Of a DNA stretch of 64,000 nucleotides, positions 51,558 through 61,362 are shown in pieces. How positions within the stretch are numbered: position 1 is the stretch's first letter; the number at the start of each line of letters is the position of its first letter. Position numbers and translations under genes: made by a program. The DNA is from Sphingomonas hylomeconis (GTDB lineage Bacteria > Pseudomonadota > Alphaproteobacteria > Sphingomonadales > Sphingomonadaceae): assembly GCF_025370105.1 (NCBI RefSeq), contig NZ_JANQBK010000013.1, forward strand, positions 1 through 64,000, written 5' to 3'. The notes under the pieces were generated by a model, which searched no databases, was not told the origin of the DNA, and saw only the letters and a list, made by a program, of their open reading frames with translations.

Positions 51558-52553
51558 ATGCACGACATGACGGTGATGGTGACGGGCGGGGCCGGATATA
51601 TCGGCAGCCATGCAGTGCTGGCGCTGCTCGATGCGGGCTATAAGGTCGTCGTGGTCGACAACCTCGTCACCGGTTTCGACTGGGCGGTCGACGATCGCGC
51701 GACGCTGATCGAATGCGCGATCGAGGAAGAAGATCGGGTGCGCGCGGCGATCCGCGGTTATCACGTGAAGGCGATCATGCATTTCGCTGGCTCGGTCGTG
51801 GTGCCGGAATCGGTCAGCGATCCGCTCAAATATTATCGCAACAATACCGCCGCCAGCCGCTCGCTGATCGAAAGCGCCGTCGTCGAGCATGTGCCGCATT
51901 TCATCTTCTCCTCGACCGCGGCAACCTATGGCACGCCGACCACCGCGACGGTGTCGGAAACCAGCCCGACCGTACCGATCAACCCCTACGGAACCTCCAA
52001 GCTGATGACCGAGATGATGCTGCGCGACGTCGCCGCGGCGCACCCGATCAATTATGCCGCGCTGCGCTATTTCAATGTCGCCGGTGCCGATCCGCAGGGG
52101 CGCAGCGGGCAATCGACCGATGGCGCGACGCATCTGATCAAGGTCGCGGTCGAGGCAGCGACCGGCAAGCGCGACGCGGTGGCGATCTTCGGCACCGATT
52201 TCGACACGCCCGACGGCACCGGGGTGCGCGATTATATCCATGTCAGCGATCTTGCCGCCGCGCATGTCGCCGCGCTGGAGCGGCTCATCGCCGAACCGCG
52301 GCGCAATCACACGCTCAACGCCGGTTATGGTCGCGGCTATTCGGTCAACGAGGTGCTCGATGCGGTCGACCGCATCACCAATGCCAAGATCGTGCGCCGG
52401 CCGGAGGGGCGCCGCCCGGGCGATCCCGCGGCGCTGATTGCCGACAATGCGGCGATCCTGCGCACGCTCGACTGGGTGCCGGAGCGCGCCGATCTCGATC
52501 TCATCGTCAGCGATGCGCTGGCATGGGAGCGGACGCTGTCCGAACGCGCATAA
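51558..52553 (+). CDS. galE: UDP-glucose 4-epimerase
   Basis: A 331-residue NAD-dependent epimerase. The Rossmann motif is MVTGGAGYIGSHAVLALLDA, the catalytic Ser/Tyr/Lys region is FIFSSTAATYG and INPYGTSKLMTEM, and ALRYFNVAGADPQG is conserved in GalE. It interconverts UDP-glucose and UDP-galactose, needed for surface polysaccharides. ATG 51558 is preceded by AGGGAGCGGCAC. Its TAA shares bases with the following ATG (TAATG). Confidence 0.93.
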   Translation: MHDMTVMVTGGAGYIGSHAVLALLDAGYKVVVVDNLVTGFDWAVDDRATLIECAIEEEDRVRAAIRGYHVKAIMHFAGSVVVPESVSDPLKYYRNNTAASRSLIESAVVEHVPHFIFSSTAATYGTPTTATVSETSPTVPINPYGTSKLMTEMMLRDVAAAHPINYAALRYFNVAGADPQGRSGQSTDGATHLIKVAVEAATGKRDAVAIFGTDFDTPDGTGVRDYIHVSDLAAAHVAALERLIAEPRRNHTLNAGYGRGYSVNEVLDAVDRITNAKIVRRPEGRRPGDPAALIADNAAILRTLDWVPERADLDLIVSDALAWERTLSERA

Positions 52554-53467
52554 TGGATCAGCCTGCGCCGCAATCCACCCGTCTGACGGTGCTGATCCCG
52601 TTCGCCATCGTGACCCTGATCTGGGGCTCGACCTGGCTGGTGATCAAGGACCAATTGGGCGTCGTGCCGCCAAGCTGGTCGGTCACCTATCGCTTCCTCG
52701 TCGCGGGCGCGACGATGCTGGCGTACGCTGCTTACAAGCGCGAGAAGCTCGGCCTTGATGCGCGTGGCTGGGGTTTTGCCGCCGCATTGGCGCTGGCGCA
52801 ATTCTGCCTCAACTTCAATTTCGTCTATCGCGCCGAAAGCTATGTCACGTCGGGGCTGGTGGCGGTGGTGTTCGCCTTGCTGCTGGTGCCCAATGCGATC
52901 CTGGCGCGGATCTTCCTCGGGCAGCGGATGGGCGCGCAACTGCTGATCGGATCGGCGGTGGCGATGGCCGGCGTGGGGCTGCTGTTCCTGCATGAGGCGC
53001 GCGTCAGCGGCAGCGGATCGCATGCCGTACTGATCGGCATCGGCATCACCCTGCTGGCGGTCTGTTCGGCCTCCACCGCCAATGTCATGCAGGGCACGCA
53101 GGCGGCGAAACGCTATCCGATGGCGACGATGCTCGGCGTGTCGATGCTGATTGGCGCGCTATTCGATGGCGTGCTCGCCTTCACGCTGACCGGCCCGCCG
53201 GTATTCGAATTCCGCGCCGCCTATATCCTGGGCGTGCTGTATCTCGGCGTGTTCGCCTCGGCGATCGCCTTCACGCTCTATTTCGGGCTGATCCGCACGA
53301 TCGGCCCGGCCAAAGCGGCCTATTCCGGCGTGCTGACGCCGGTGATCGCGATGATCCTGTCGACGCTGTTCGAGGGCTATCGCTGGTCGCTGCTGGCCGG
53401 CGCGGGTGCGGCGCTGGCGATGGTCGGGCTGGTCATCGCGCTCAGGGCACGCAGACCCAACCGGTAA
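52553..53467 (+). CDS. DMT (EamA) family transporter
   Basis: A 304-residue, ten-helix transporter with two EamA repeats: VTLIWGSTWLVIKDQLGVVP near the start and SAIAFTLYFGLIRTIGPAKA in the second half. The substrate is unknown; metabolite export is typical. It begins at the galE stop (TAATG), so the two are translated together. Its last 91 bases overlap, tail to tail, the SDR gene on the other strand. Confidence 0.9.
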   Translation: MDQPAPQSTRLTVLIPFAIVTLIWGSTWLVIKDQLGVVPPSWSVTYRFLVAGATMLAYAAYKREKLGLDARGWGFAAALALAQFCLNFNFVYRAESYVTSGLVAVVFALLLVPNAILARIFLGQRMGAQLLIGSAVAMAGVGLLFLHEARVSGSGSHAVLIGIGITLLAVCSASTANVMQGTQAAKRYPMATMLGVSMLIGALFDGVLAFTLTGPPVFEFRAAYILGVLYLGVFASAIAFTLYFGLIRTIGPAKAAYSGVLTPVIAMILSTLFEGYRWSLLAGAGAALAMVGLVIALRARRPNR

Positions 53468-54210
53468 TCGGGATAGCGCAATTGCCAGCCAAGCACGCGC
53501 TTGGCCTTGGCATTGGCGATGCGCCGGTTCTCGGCGTAGAAGGCGCGGGCCATTGGGCTGAGCGTCTCGAGCCCGACGAATGGCGGCGGGGCCAGACCCG
53601 ATAGCTGCGCGGCGAAGGCGATGACCTCGTTCTGCCCGCACGGCTCGTCGTCGGACAGATTGTACGCGCCCGGCGGCGCATCGACTGCCGCCAACACGCC
53701 GCCGACGATATCGTCGACATGCACGCGGCTGAATACCTGATCCGGCAGATCGACGCGATGTGCCCGCCCCTCGGCGACGCGATCGAGCGCGGAGCGACCG
53801 GGTCCGTAAATCCCCGGCAGCCGGAACACGCGCGCTCCCAGCGCGAGCCACGCGCCGTCCGCCGCCGCGCGTGCGCCGCGCCGCCCGCGGATCGGCGCGT
53901 GCTCGTCGACCCAGGCGCCGCCGGCATCGCCATAGACGCCGGTCGAGGAGAGATAACCGAGCCAGGCGGGGGACCGGGCGAGCTGGGCGCCATAGCCGGC
54001 AAGGACCGGATCCTGCTCATCGGCCGGCGGCACCGAAGACAGGATATGCGTGGCGAGCGCCATTTCGCGGGCGACGGCCGCGGTATCGGCGAACCGGATC
54101 GTGCCGTCGCGCCCGTCGCGGCTCGTGCCGGTGACGTGCCAGCCCTTGGTGGCAAGCGCGGTGGCGATGCGCTCGGCGGTATAGCCGAGGCCGAAGATTA
54201 GCAGGCGCAC
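53377..54210 (-). CDS. NAD(P)-dependent epimerase/dehydratase-like SDR (YeeZ type)
   Basis: A 277-residue extended SDR with the cofactor motif LIFGLGYTAERIATALATKG, YLSSTGVYGDAGGAWVDEHA and RVFRLPGIYGPGRSALD. Proteins of this YeeZ-like group lack the strict catalytic Lys of GalE-type enzymes and have unknown substrates. The C-terminal ~30 residues are alanine- and serine-rich and encoded opposite the end of the DMT gene; the overlap is 91 bases. Confidence 0.87.
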   Translation of the reverse strand: MRLLIFGLGYTAERIATALATKGWHVTGTSRDGRDGTIRFADTAAVAREMALATHILSSVPPADEQDPVLAGYGAQLARSPAWLGYLSSTGVYGDAGGAWVDEHAPIRGRRGARAAADGAWLALGARVFRLPGIYGPGRSALDRVAEGRAHRVDLPDQVFSRVHVDDIVGGVLAAVDAPPGAYNLSDDEPCGQNEVIAFAAQLSGLAPPPFVGLETLSPMARAFYAENRRIANAKAKRVLGWQLRYPDYRLGLRALSAMTSPTIASAAPAPASSDQR

Positions 54211-54217
54211 TTGGCTT

Positions 54218-54343
54218 CCCTCTTCTTACTTCCCCGGCGGACGCCGGGGCCCAGTGGGAAAGGTGGTAGTGAGGAAGCGCATCGCGCGCCAACCCTCGTT
54301 CCACGACTGGGCCCCGGCATCCGCCGGGGAAGTAAGAAGAGGG
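54218..54343. repeat. Perfect long inverted repeat upstream of the SDR gene
   Basis: The 38-base arms 54218-54255 and 54306-54343 (CCCTCTTCTTACTTCCCCGG and its continuation) are inverted copies with one mismatch, separated by 50 bases. The inner CCCCGG/CCGGGG part repeats the pattern of the other palindromes. On the minus strand it lies between the M48 stop and the SDR start, so it could end the M48 transcript or bury the SDR ribosome binding site. Confidence 0.85.
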
Positions 54344-54358
54344 CGTTAGGGGAGCCAG

Positions 54359-55642
54359 CTACTTCCCCTCGATCGGCGTCGGCACGGCCACCGTTGCGCC
54401 GGGCACATGCTCCTTCTTCCACTGCATCGAGCGCCGTACGCGGTTCTCGCCCGAGGGGTGATCGAAGAACATCATCTCCTCCACCGGACCCGGCGAGATC
54501 TTGCGATATTCCGAAAGCCGCATCGCTACTTTGGCGAAGCCGTCCGGCGCGCGCGCCGCATCCAGCCCGAAAATGTCCGCTTCGACCTCGTGATGCCGGA
54601 TGATCGAATTCTGCACCGGGGTGAGCACCAGCCCGCACAGGCCGGCGAGTAGCAACAGCACCGGGGTCGCCGCCGGATCGGCAACGTCGCGTACGCCCCA
54701 GCGTGGGTTGCGTGCGATCAGCGCCGGCGCGAGGCGGCTGACCACGAAGAACATCGCCAGGAAGACGAGCGTAAAGGCCAGGATAAGCTTCCAGATATGG
54801 TTGAGCACGTAATGGCCCATCTCGTGCCCCATCACCGCGACCACTTCCGCGGGCGCGGTGCGCTCGAGCAGATTGTCGTTGAGTGTGATGCGGATCGTCG
54901 GCCCGAGGCCCGAGACGTTGGCGGAGATCCGCTTGGTCTGACGCGATGCATCCGAGACATAGATATGCTCGGCCGGGATATGGTTGGCGGCGGCGATCGC
55001 GACGATGCGGTCGCGGATCGGCCCGGCGGGGAGCTCGGTATAGGTGTTGAACAGGGGCGCGATGAACACCGGCGCGACCAATGCACCGAACAGCACCACC
55101 GCGGCCACCACGCCACTGCCGATCAGCCACCAGCTGCGGCGGAAGTGGCGGATCACCCAGAACAGCAGCATGAACAGCAACGCGTTGACGAGCAGGCCGA
55201 TGGCGAATGCCTTGGCCGCGTCGATCGCCCAGGCGGCGAACGTCTGGTTCATCAGCCCGTATTGCGCCTCGCGCACGAAATCCTCGTAGATCGACCAGGG
55301 CAGGGTTAGCAAAGTCGTCAGCGCGACGAACGGCAGCGCGTAGATTCCGGGCACCAGCCAGCGCTTCCTGGTCTTGCGTTCGGCCCAGGTGCGCAGACGC
55401 TGCGACACGCCGGTGAACAGCAGTGCGAGATAGATCAGGCTGGCGACGAGCGTGTTCCACAGCGGCAGCCAATAGCCGCCCTCGAAATAGGCGTCGGATT
55501 TGGCGCGTGCCGGCCCCTGCAGCAGATCGAGATAGGCGCGGCTCGCCGTATCGACGTCGAAGCCCGGCACGGCGGCATGTGCAAGGCCGGGGAGCGTGGC
55601 CGCCGTGATTGCCGCGCCGACCCAGGTCATCGTCTTGCGCAT
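54359..55642 (-). CDS. M48 family metallopeptidase (Ste24/CAAX-protease-like)
   Basis: A 427-residue membrane zinc peptidase. After a signal-like first segment are several helices, then the zinc motif VVAVMGHEMGHYVLNHIWKL and a downstream EVEADIFGLDAAR carrying the third ligand. The layout is that of Ste24-type CAAX proteases. In bacteria these probably take part in membrane protein quality control. A 38-bp inverted repeat follows its stop. Confidence 0.92.
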   Translation of the reverse strand: MRKTMTWVGAAITAATLPGLAHAAVPGFDVDTASRAYLDLLQGPARAKSDAYFEGGYWLPLWNTLVASLIYLALLFTGVSQRLRTWAERKTRKRWLVPGIYALPFVALTTLLTLPWSIYEDFVREAQYGLMNQTFAAWAIDAAKAFAIGLLVNALLFMLLFWVIRHFRRSWWLIGSGVVAAVVLFGALVAPVFIAPLFNTYTELPAGPIRDRIVAIAAANHIPAEHIYVSDASRQTKRISANVSGLGPTIRITLNDNLLERTAPAEVVAVMGHEMGHYVLNHIWKLILAFTLVFLAMFFVVSRLAPALIARNPRWGVRDVADPAATPVLLLLAGLCGLVLTPVQNSIIRHHEVEADIFGLDAARAPDGFAKVAMRLSEYRKISPGPVEEMMFFDHPSGENRVRRSMQWKKEHVPGATVAVPTPIEGK

Positions 55643-55710
55643 TGCCGTTTTCCCCGTTGCCGCCCGTCAACCGGGTGCCTGCAGGATGACGACTCAGTCT
55701 GAGAAATCAA

Positions 55711-57378
55711 TCATTTCGCGCCATGCCCATGATAGAGCAGCCCAAAGAAATCGCCCTTGTTCCAGCGCGGCCGTTCGTCCGCATCGGCGATCGCGCGGGC
55801 GATCGCATAATTGGCGTCAACGAAGCGGATGCCCTGTGCCCAATCGAGTGCGGGCTGCTGCGCCAGATCGTCCGACGGCTGATGATAATGATTGCCGAGG
55901 AAATCGGCATAGGCCGCCTTGCCCGCACCGGCCTGGCCCGGCCACAGAAACACCGAAGGCACGCCCTGCTGCACGAAGCGGTAATGATCCGAGCGGACGA
56001 AGAAGCCTTGCGACGGATCCGGATCCGGTCCCATCCGGAGCCCCAGCGTGCCGACCGCCTTGGCGACCAGCGGCCCGAGCGTCGAGCGGTCCGCGCCGTA
56101 GACGGTCATGTCCTCGAACGCGAAGGTCAGGATCGGCATGTCGAGATTGACGTCGGCGACGATGTTGGCGAGCGGCACGGTCGGGTGGCGCGCGAAATAG
56201 TCCGCGCCGACCAGCCCCTTCTCCTCCGCGGTGACGGCGAGGAACATCACGGTGCGGCGCGGCGGCTTGCCGCTCGTCTTGAAGCGCCGGGCCTCTTGGA
56301 TCAGTGAGGCGATGCCGACCGCATTGTCCTCCGCGCCGTTATAGATCGTGTCGCCGCTGGCGTCGGGCTTGCCGACGCCGATATGATCGAGATGCGCCGA
56401 CAGGACGACGACCTGCTTGCCGATCACCGGATCGCTGCCCGGAATGATGCCGACGACGTTGCTGCTCTGTGCCGCCTCGAAGGTCGAGCGCAAGGCGACG
56501 GCGAGGCTGCCGGGCAGCACTTCCGCCTTGAAGCGTGCCTCGCTGTTGCCGGACATTTTGAGCAGCTGCGACCAGGAGGTCCGGCTCCCGTCGAACAGTT
56601 TCGCCGCGCCCGCCGGGCTGAGCGTGCCGAGATTGGGCGCTCCGTCCGGCTTGCCGGTCCCGTCGGCCCTGGCCCAGGTGGTGCGGGCTCGATCCCAGTT
56701 CGTGGCCGCGCGCGCGAAGCCCGGCGCGTCGGTGCGCTCGATCGTCAGCGTGCCCAGGGCACCACGCTCGGCGGCGATCGCCTGCTTGGCGCCGCCGCCC
56801 GAGAAATGCGCGCGCACTTCGCTCGGCAAACTGTCCGGCGCGCCGGCGAAATAGACCACGATCTTGCCGCGCACATCGACCCCGGCATAATCGTCGCGGC
56901 CGGCCTGCGGATCGACGATGCCATAGCCGACGAACGCGACCGGCGCGTCGATCGCCGTCTCGCGCGCGGCGGGGTTGGCAGCGGGGCTGTAATCCTCGCC
57001 GAACTGCAGGCGCAATGGCGCGCGCTTGGCGCGGGTCAGCACGAAATTGCCGCGATCGGCGGCGCGATAGGTGGTGAGCGGCACCTGCTGCAGATAGCCG
57101 CCATCGTCGCCGGCGGGCCGCAGCCCGGCGGCATAGAATTGCGCCGCGACATACTGGGCGGCGATATCATATTCCGGGCTGCCCGCTTCGCGCCCGCGCA
57201 TCGCATCGGAGGCGAGGAACATGACGTGCGCCTTCATCGCCGCCTGATCGTCGGGCAGGGCGGCGGTCATCACCGCGTTGATCGCCTTGAGGTCGCGCGG
57301 CTTGGGCGGCGGGGTATCCTTGGCCAGCGCCACGCTTGCCATCATCGCCAGCGCCGCGGCGCCCAGAACACGAAGCAT
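55711..57378 (-). CDS. M28 family metallopeptidase (aminopeptidase type)
   Basis: A 555-residue secreted peptidase with signal peptide (RVLGAAALAMMASVALA), a PA insert (about 150-280) and a dinuclear zinc domain. Ligands: H in VVLSAHLDHIGVG, D in YNGAEDNAVGIAS, E in VTAEEKGLVGADYF, D in VNLDMPILTF and H in RSDHYRFVQQGVPSV. Likely periplasmic or extracellular aminopeptidase. ATG 57378 has AAAGGA seven bases upstream; an ATG at 57399 would add seven residues. Confidence 0.92.
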   Translation of the reverse strand: MLRVLGAAALAMMASVALAKDTPPPKPRDLKAINAVMTAALPDDQAAMKAHVMFLASDAMRGREAGSPEYDIAAQYVAAQFYAAGLRPAGDDGGYLQQVPLTTYRAADRGNFVLTRAKRAPLRLQFGEDYSPAANPAARETAIDAPVAFVGYGIVDPQAGRDDYAGVDVRGKIVVYFAGAPDSLPSEVRAHFSGGGAKQAIAAERGALGTLTIERTDAPGFARAATNWDRARTTWARADGTGKPDGAPNLGTLSPAGAAKLFDGSRTSWSQLLKMSGNSEARFKAEVLPGSLAVALRSTFEAAQSSNVVGIIPGSDPVIGKQVVVLSAHLDHIGVGKPDASGDTIYNGAEDNAVGIASLIQEARRFKTSGKPPRRTVMFLAVTAEEKGLVGADYFARHPTVPLANIVADVNLDMPILTFAFEDMTVYGADRSTLGPLVAKAVGTLGLRMGPDPDPSQGFFVRSDHYRFVQQGVPSVFLWPGQAGAGKAAYADFLGNHYHQPSDDLAQQPALDWAQGIRFVDANYAIARAIADADERPRWNKGDFFGLLYHGHGAK

Positions 57379-57489
57379 TACAGATCCTTTACGCGGCACA
57401 GCGCCCAGTTGCGCGGTAGCATGCGGATTCGCGCACGCAAGCGGCGTGATTTCGATGACAGAGCGGCGCGGCTTCCCTACATCTCATGC

Positions 57490-60096
57490 ATGCTCGACGT
57501 TCAGGCCATCGCCCATCCGCCCCTCTCCCCGCACGTCATCCGGCGCGAGGATTATACCCCGCCCGATTGGCAGGTGCCCGAGATCGCGCTCGATTTCGCG
57601 CTCGACGCGGCGGCGACGTCGGTCCGCGCGACGCTCAACGTGGTGCGCAGCAGCGCGCATGATCGCCCGCTGGTACTCGACGGCGCCGGGCAGACGCCGC
57701 TGTCGGTCAAGGTCGACGGCGTGGCGGTCAACGATTGGTGGCTGAAGGACGGCGGGCTGGTCATCCCGTTGCGCGGCAGCGCGCACGTGATCGAGACCGA
57801 GGTCGAGATCGCGCCCGAACGCAACACGCAGTTGATGGGTCTTTATGCGAGCGGCGGCAATCTCTGCACGCAGTGCGAGGCCGAGGGCTTCCGCCGCATC
57901 ACCTTCTTCCCCGATCGTCCCGACGTGCTGAGCGTGTACAAAGTGCATATGGTGGCGGACAAGGCGCGCTATCCGGTGCTGCTCGCCAATGGCGATCCGA
58001 TCGCCCAGGGCGATCTGCCCGATGGGCGGCATTGGGCGGACTGGCACGATCCGTTCCCCAAGCCGTCCTATCTGTTCGCACTGGTCGCCGGCGATCTCGT
58101 TGCCAATCGCGCGACCTTCACGACGATGTCGGGTCGCGACGTGGCACTCGGCATCTGGGTGCGTGCCGCCGATCTGGCCAAGACCGAGCATGCACTGGCG
58201 GCGTTGCAGACCTCGATGGCGTGGGATGAGCGCGTCTATGGCCGCGAATACGATCTCGACGTGTTCAACATCGTCGCGGTCGACGATTTCAACTTCGGCG
58301 CGATGGAGAATAAGGGGCTGAACATCTTCAACAGCCGCTACATCCTGGCCGACGCCGATACCGCGACGGATTACGATTTCGACGCGATCGCCGCGGTCGT
58401 GGCGCACGAATATTTCCATAACTGGTCGGGCAACCGGATCACCTGCCGCGACTGGTTCCAGCTGAGCCTCAAGGAAGGCTTCACGGTGTTTCGCGATCAG
58501 GGCTTCTCGGCCGATCAGGGCTCGGCAGCGGTCAAGCGGATCGAGGACGTGCGCGGGCTGCGCGCGGCGCAATTCCCCGAGGATGCCGGCCCGCTGGCGC
58601 ATCCGATCCGGCCGGACGAATATCAGGAAATCTCCAACTTCTACACCGCGACGATCTACAACAAGGGCGCCGAGGTGATCCGCATGATCGCCACGATCCT
58701 GGGGCCGCAGCGTTTCCGTGCCGGCACCGATCTGTATTTCGAGCGCTTCGACGGCACGGCGGCGACGTGCGAGGATTTCGTCGCCAGCATGGAAGCGGCC
58801 AGCGGCGTGGACCTGTCGCAATTCCGGCTATGGTATTCGCAGGCCGGCACCCCGCGCGTCACCGCGAGCGTCGCGCATGATGCCGGCAGCGGGCGTGCCA
58901 CGCTCACCCTGTCACAGCGCACGCCGCCGACCCCGGGGCAGCTGGACAAGCAGCCGATGGTTTTGCCGCTCAAGCTCAAACTGTTCGGTGCCGAAACCGC
59001 GCAGACGCTGGCGGCCGAGCAATTGGTGCTGCTCGACCAGCCATCCGAGCAGATCGTGTTCGAGGGCATCAGTGAGCGCCCGGTCCTGTCGATCAATCGC
59101 GGCTTCTCGGCCCCCGTCGTGGTCGAAACCGATCGCAGCGCCGCGGATCTCGCCTTTCTCAGCGCGCACGACGACGATCCGTTCGCGCGCTACGAAGCGA
59201 TGCAGCAGCTGATGCTGGACACGCTGGTGGAAAGCGCCGCCAACGGCACGGCCGATCACCGGGCGGTGATCGCGGCGATCGCGGGCACGCTGGACGATGC
59301 CGCACTCGATCCGGCGTTCGTCGCCGAAGTCGTGCTGCTGCCATCCGACGCCTTTATCGGCGACCAGATGGCGCGCGTCGATCCCGAGGCGATCTTCCGC
59401 GCGCGGGAGGCTTTGCGCCGCGATGTCGGGCGCAGCCTCGATACGCGCTGGCGCGCAGCGTACGACGCAGCCCAGGCCGACAGTTTCGAATATTCGCCCG
59501 CCGCCAAGGGGCTGCGCCGGCTCAAGACCGTCGCGCTCGGCTATATCGCGGCGAGCGGCGCGGCGGATGCGGCGGGGCTGGCGTTCGGGCAGTTCGAAGC
59601 GGCGGACAATATGACCGACCGGCAGGGCGCGCTCGCCACGTTGGTGTCGGGCGATTCGCCCGAACGCATCGCCGCGCTCGACATCTTCTACAATCGCTAC
59701 AGCGACAATGCGCTGGTGCTCGACAAATGGTTCCAGGCGCAGGCGCTGAGCGCGCGCGACGATACGCTGGAAATCGTCGCGGAGCTCAGCCGCCACCGCG
59801 ACTTCACGCTCGCCAACCCCAACCGGGCGCGCGCGCTGATCGGTGCGTTCAGCGTCAACCAGCGCGCGTTCAACGCGGCCGACGGTGCGGGCTACCGCTT
59901 CGTCGCGGACCAGCTGATCGCGCTGGATCGGCTCAACCCGCAGACCGCGGCGAAGATGATTCCGCCCTTGGGCCGCTGGCGCCGGTTCGATGCGGCGCGC
60001 GCGGCGCTGATGCGCGGGGAATTGGAGCGGATCGTCGCCACGCCGGGCCTGTCGAAGGACATGTTCGAACAGGCGTCGAAGAGTCTGGCGGGCTAG
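57490..60096 (+). CDS. pepN: Aminopeptidase N
   Basis: An 868-residue M1 zinc aminopeptidase. GAMEN substrate motif (FNFGAMENKGLNIFNSRY), zinc motif VAHEYFHNWSGNRIT with the third Glu 18 residues downstream (LKEGFTVF), plus catalytic Tyr further on. The C-terminal helical superhelix ends in SKDMFEQASKSLAG. It removes N-terminal residues from peptides in the cytoplasm. Divergent from the M28 gene, and a second peptidase in this cluster of three. Confidence 0.95.
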   Translation: MLDVQAIAHPPLSPHVIRREDYTPPDWQVPEIALDFALDAAATSVRATLNVVRSSAHDRPLVLDGAGQTPLSVKVDGVAVNDWWLKDGGLVIPLRGSAHVIETEVEIAPERNTQLMGLYASGGNLCTQCEAEGFRRITFFPDRPDVLSVYKVHMVADKARYPVLLANGDPIAQGDLPDGRHWADWHDPFPKPSYLFALVAGDLVANRATFTTMSGRDVALGIWVRAADLAKTEHALAALQTSMAWDERVYGREYDLDVFNIVAVDDFNFGAMENKGLNIFNSRYILADADTATDYDFDAIAAVVAHEYFHNWSGNRITCRDWFQLSLKEGFTVFRDQGFSADQGSAAVKRIEDVRGLRAAQFPEDAGPLAHPIRPDEYQEISNFYTATIYNKGAEVIRMIATILGPQRFRAGTDLYFERFDGTAATCEDFVASMEAASGVDLSQFRLWYSQAGTPRVTASVAHDAGSGRATLTLSQRTPPTPGQLDKQPMVLPLKLKLFGAETAQTLAAEQLVLLDQPSEQIVFEGISERPVLSINRGFSAPVVVETDRSAADLAFLSAHDDDPFARYEAMQQLMLDTLVESAANGTADHRAVIAAIAGTLDDAALDPAFVAEVVLLPSDAFIGDQMARVDPEAIFRAREALRRDVGRSLDTRWRAAYDAAQADSFEYSPAAKGLRRLKTVALGYIAASGAADAAGLAFGQFEAADNMTDRQGALATLVSGDSPERIAALDIFYNRYSDNALVLDKWFQAQALSARDDTLEIVAELSRHRDFTLANPNRARALIGAFSVNQRAFNAADGAGYRFVADQLIALDRLNPQTAAKMIPPLGRWRRFDAARAALMRGELERIVATPGLSKDMFEQASKSLAG

Positions 60097-60117
60097 CGGC
60101 GGCGCGCCACCGCCCGG

Positions 60118-61206
60118 TCATTTCATCAGGCCGGCCCCGCGCAGCGCCGCTTCGATCATGTCCTGGATCCCGGCCTGGCCGGCGTTCGCGGGGGCGGGGG
60201 CGGGGCGCTTCGCCGTCGTCGCTGTCTTCGGCTTTGCTACGGCCGTTGCCACGCGCTGGCGCTCCGGCGCGGTCAGGCCCCAGGACTGCGCGATCGCCGC
60301 GGTGCTGTCGATCGTCGACGCCAGCATGTAGGGCCCGGTTGCGCCAAGTCGTTCGCCCCCCTGGGGATCGATCGGCACGCCGTGGCCCATGCCGGCGATG
60401 CGCCATGTCTCGACCAGCGTGCGGCCCTGGCCAGTCCAGCGCTCCCGCGTCCAGCCGTCGCCCTGCTCGAGCGTGCCGGGCGCATCGCCGAGATCGTGCA
60501 CGCCGCGCCACTGCGCCGCGAGCCGATCGAGATTGTCGATCACCACCGTCTGGTCGGCGTTGCCGTGCCAGATCGATACCGTCGGCTTGCCTCCCGGCCC
60601 GCCGGCCGGTGAGGCTAGCGCCGGGCTGTCGCCGGGATAGCGGCCTGCCATCCGCTCCAGCGCCTGCGATACGCCGTTGGCGCTGCCATAGGGCAGCCCG
60701 CCGATGATCGCGCCGCCGGCGAACAGATCGGGCCAGGTTGCCAGCATCGCGGCGGTCATAGCGCCGCCGGCCGACAGGCCGGTGATGAAGACGCGGCCGC
60801 GATCCAGATCGTGGCCTGCGATCATCTGTTCGGTCAGCTGCGCGATCGATTCCGCCTCGCCGCCGTGCCGCGCGATATCGCCCGCCTGGAACCAGTTGAA
60901 GCACAGGTTCATGTTGTTGCCGCGGCGCTGCTCGGGGAACAGCAGGGCGAAACCGGCGCGCTCGGCCAGCGTCGACCAGCCGGTGCCATGATCGTAGCCT
61001 GCGGCGGTCTGCGTGCAGCCGTGCAGCACCACGACGAGCGGCGCGCCGGGGGCGAGATCGGCGGGCACATAGGCCCAGGCGCCGAGCGCGCCGGGATTGC
61101 TCCCGACCGGGGATAGCGGCGCCAACTTGCCGCTGCCGATGCCGCTGCCTTGCGCGGGCATCCGCGCCGCGGCCAGCCCGGCCAATGTCTGCGATATGCT
61201 TGCCAT
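60118..61206 (-). CDS. PHB depolymerase family esterase
   Basis: A 362-residue alpha/beta-hydrolase of the LpqC/poly(3-hydroxybutyrate) depolymerase family. The oxyanion region is VVLHGCTQTAAGYDHGTGWS, the nucleophile is FITGLSAGGAMTAAMLA, the Asp is in WHGNADQTVVIDNL and the His in AGMGHGVPIDPQGG. No signal peptide is seen; the N-terminus begins ASISQTLAGLAAARMPAQ. Likely a polyester or feruloyl-type esterase; it converges with pepN. Confidence 0.92.
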   Translation of the reverse strand: MASISQTLAGLAAARMPAQGSGIGSGKLAPLSPVGSNPGALGAWAYVPADLAPGAPLVVVLHGCTQTAAGYDHGTGWSTLAERAGFALLFPEQRRGNNMNLCFNWFQAGDIARHGGEAESIAQLTEQMIAGHDLDRGRVFITGLSAGGAMTAAMLATWPDLFAGGAIIGGLPYGSANGVSQALERMAGRYPGDSPALASPAGGPGGKPTVSIWHGNADQTVVIDNLDRLAAQWRGVHDLGDAPGTLEQGDGWTRERWTGQGRTLVETWRIAGMGHGVPIDPQGGERLGATGPYMLASTIDSTAAIAQSWGLTAPERQRVATAVAKPKTATTAKRPAPAPANAGQAGIQDMIEAALRGAGLMK

Positions 61207-61362
61207 GTCGTCGTTCCTTGGGCCGGGACGATCGACCTCTGACTATAACGCGGACCCTAGCCGAGTTGTTGCTGCACCGCAGCAAATTCTTGCGTGTCGT
61301 CCAGTTTCGGGAACCTGCAGCAGGCCCCGGACGCTCTGATGCCAGCAACAGGAGAGCTGCCC

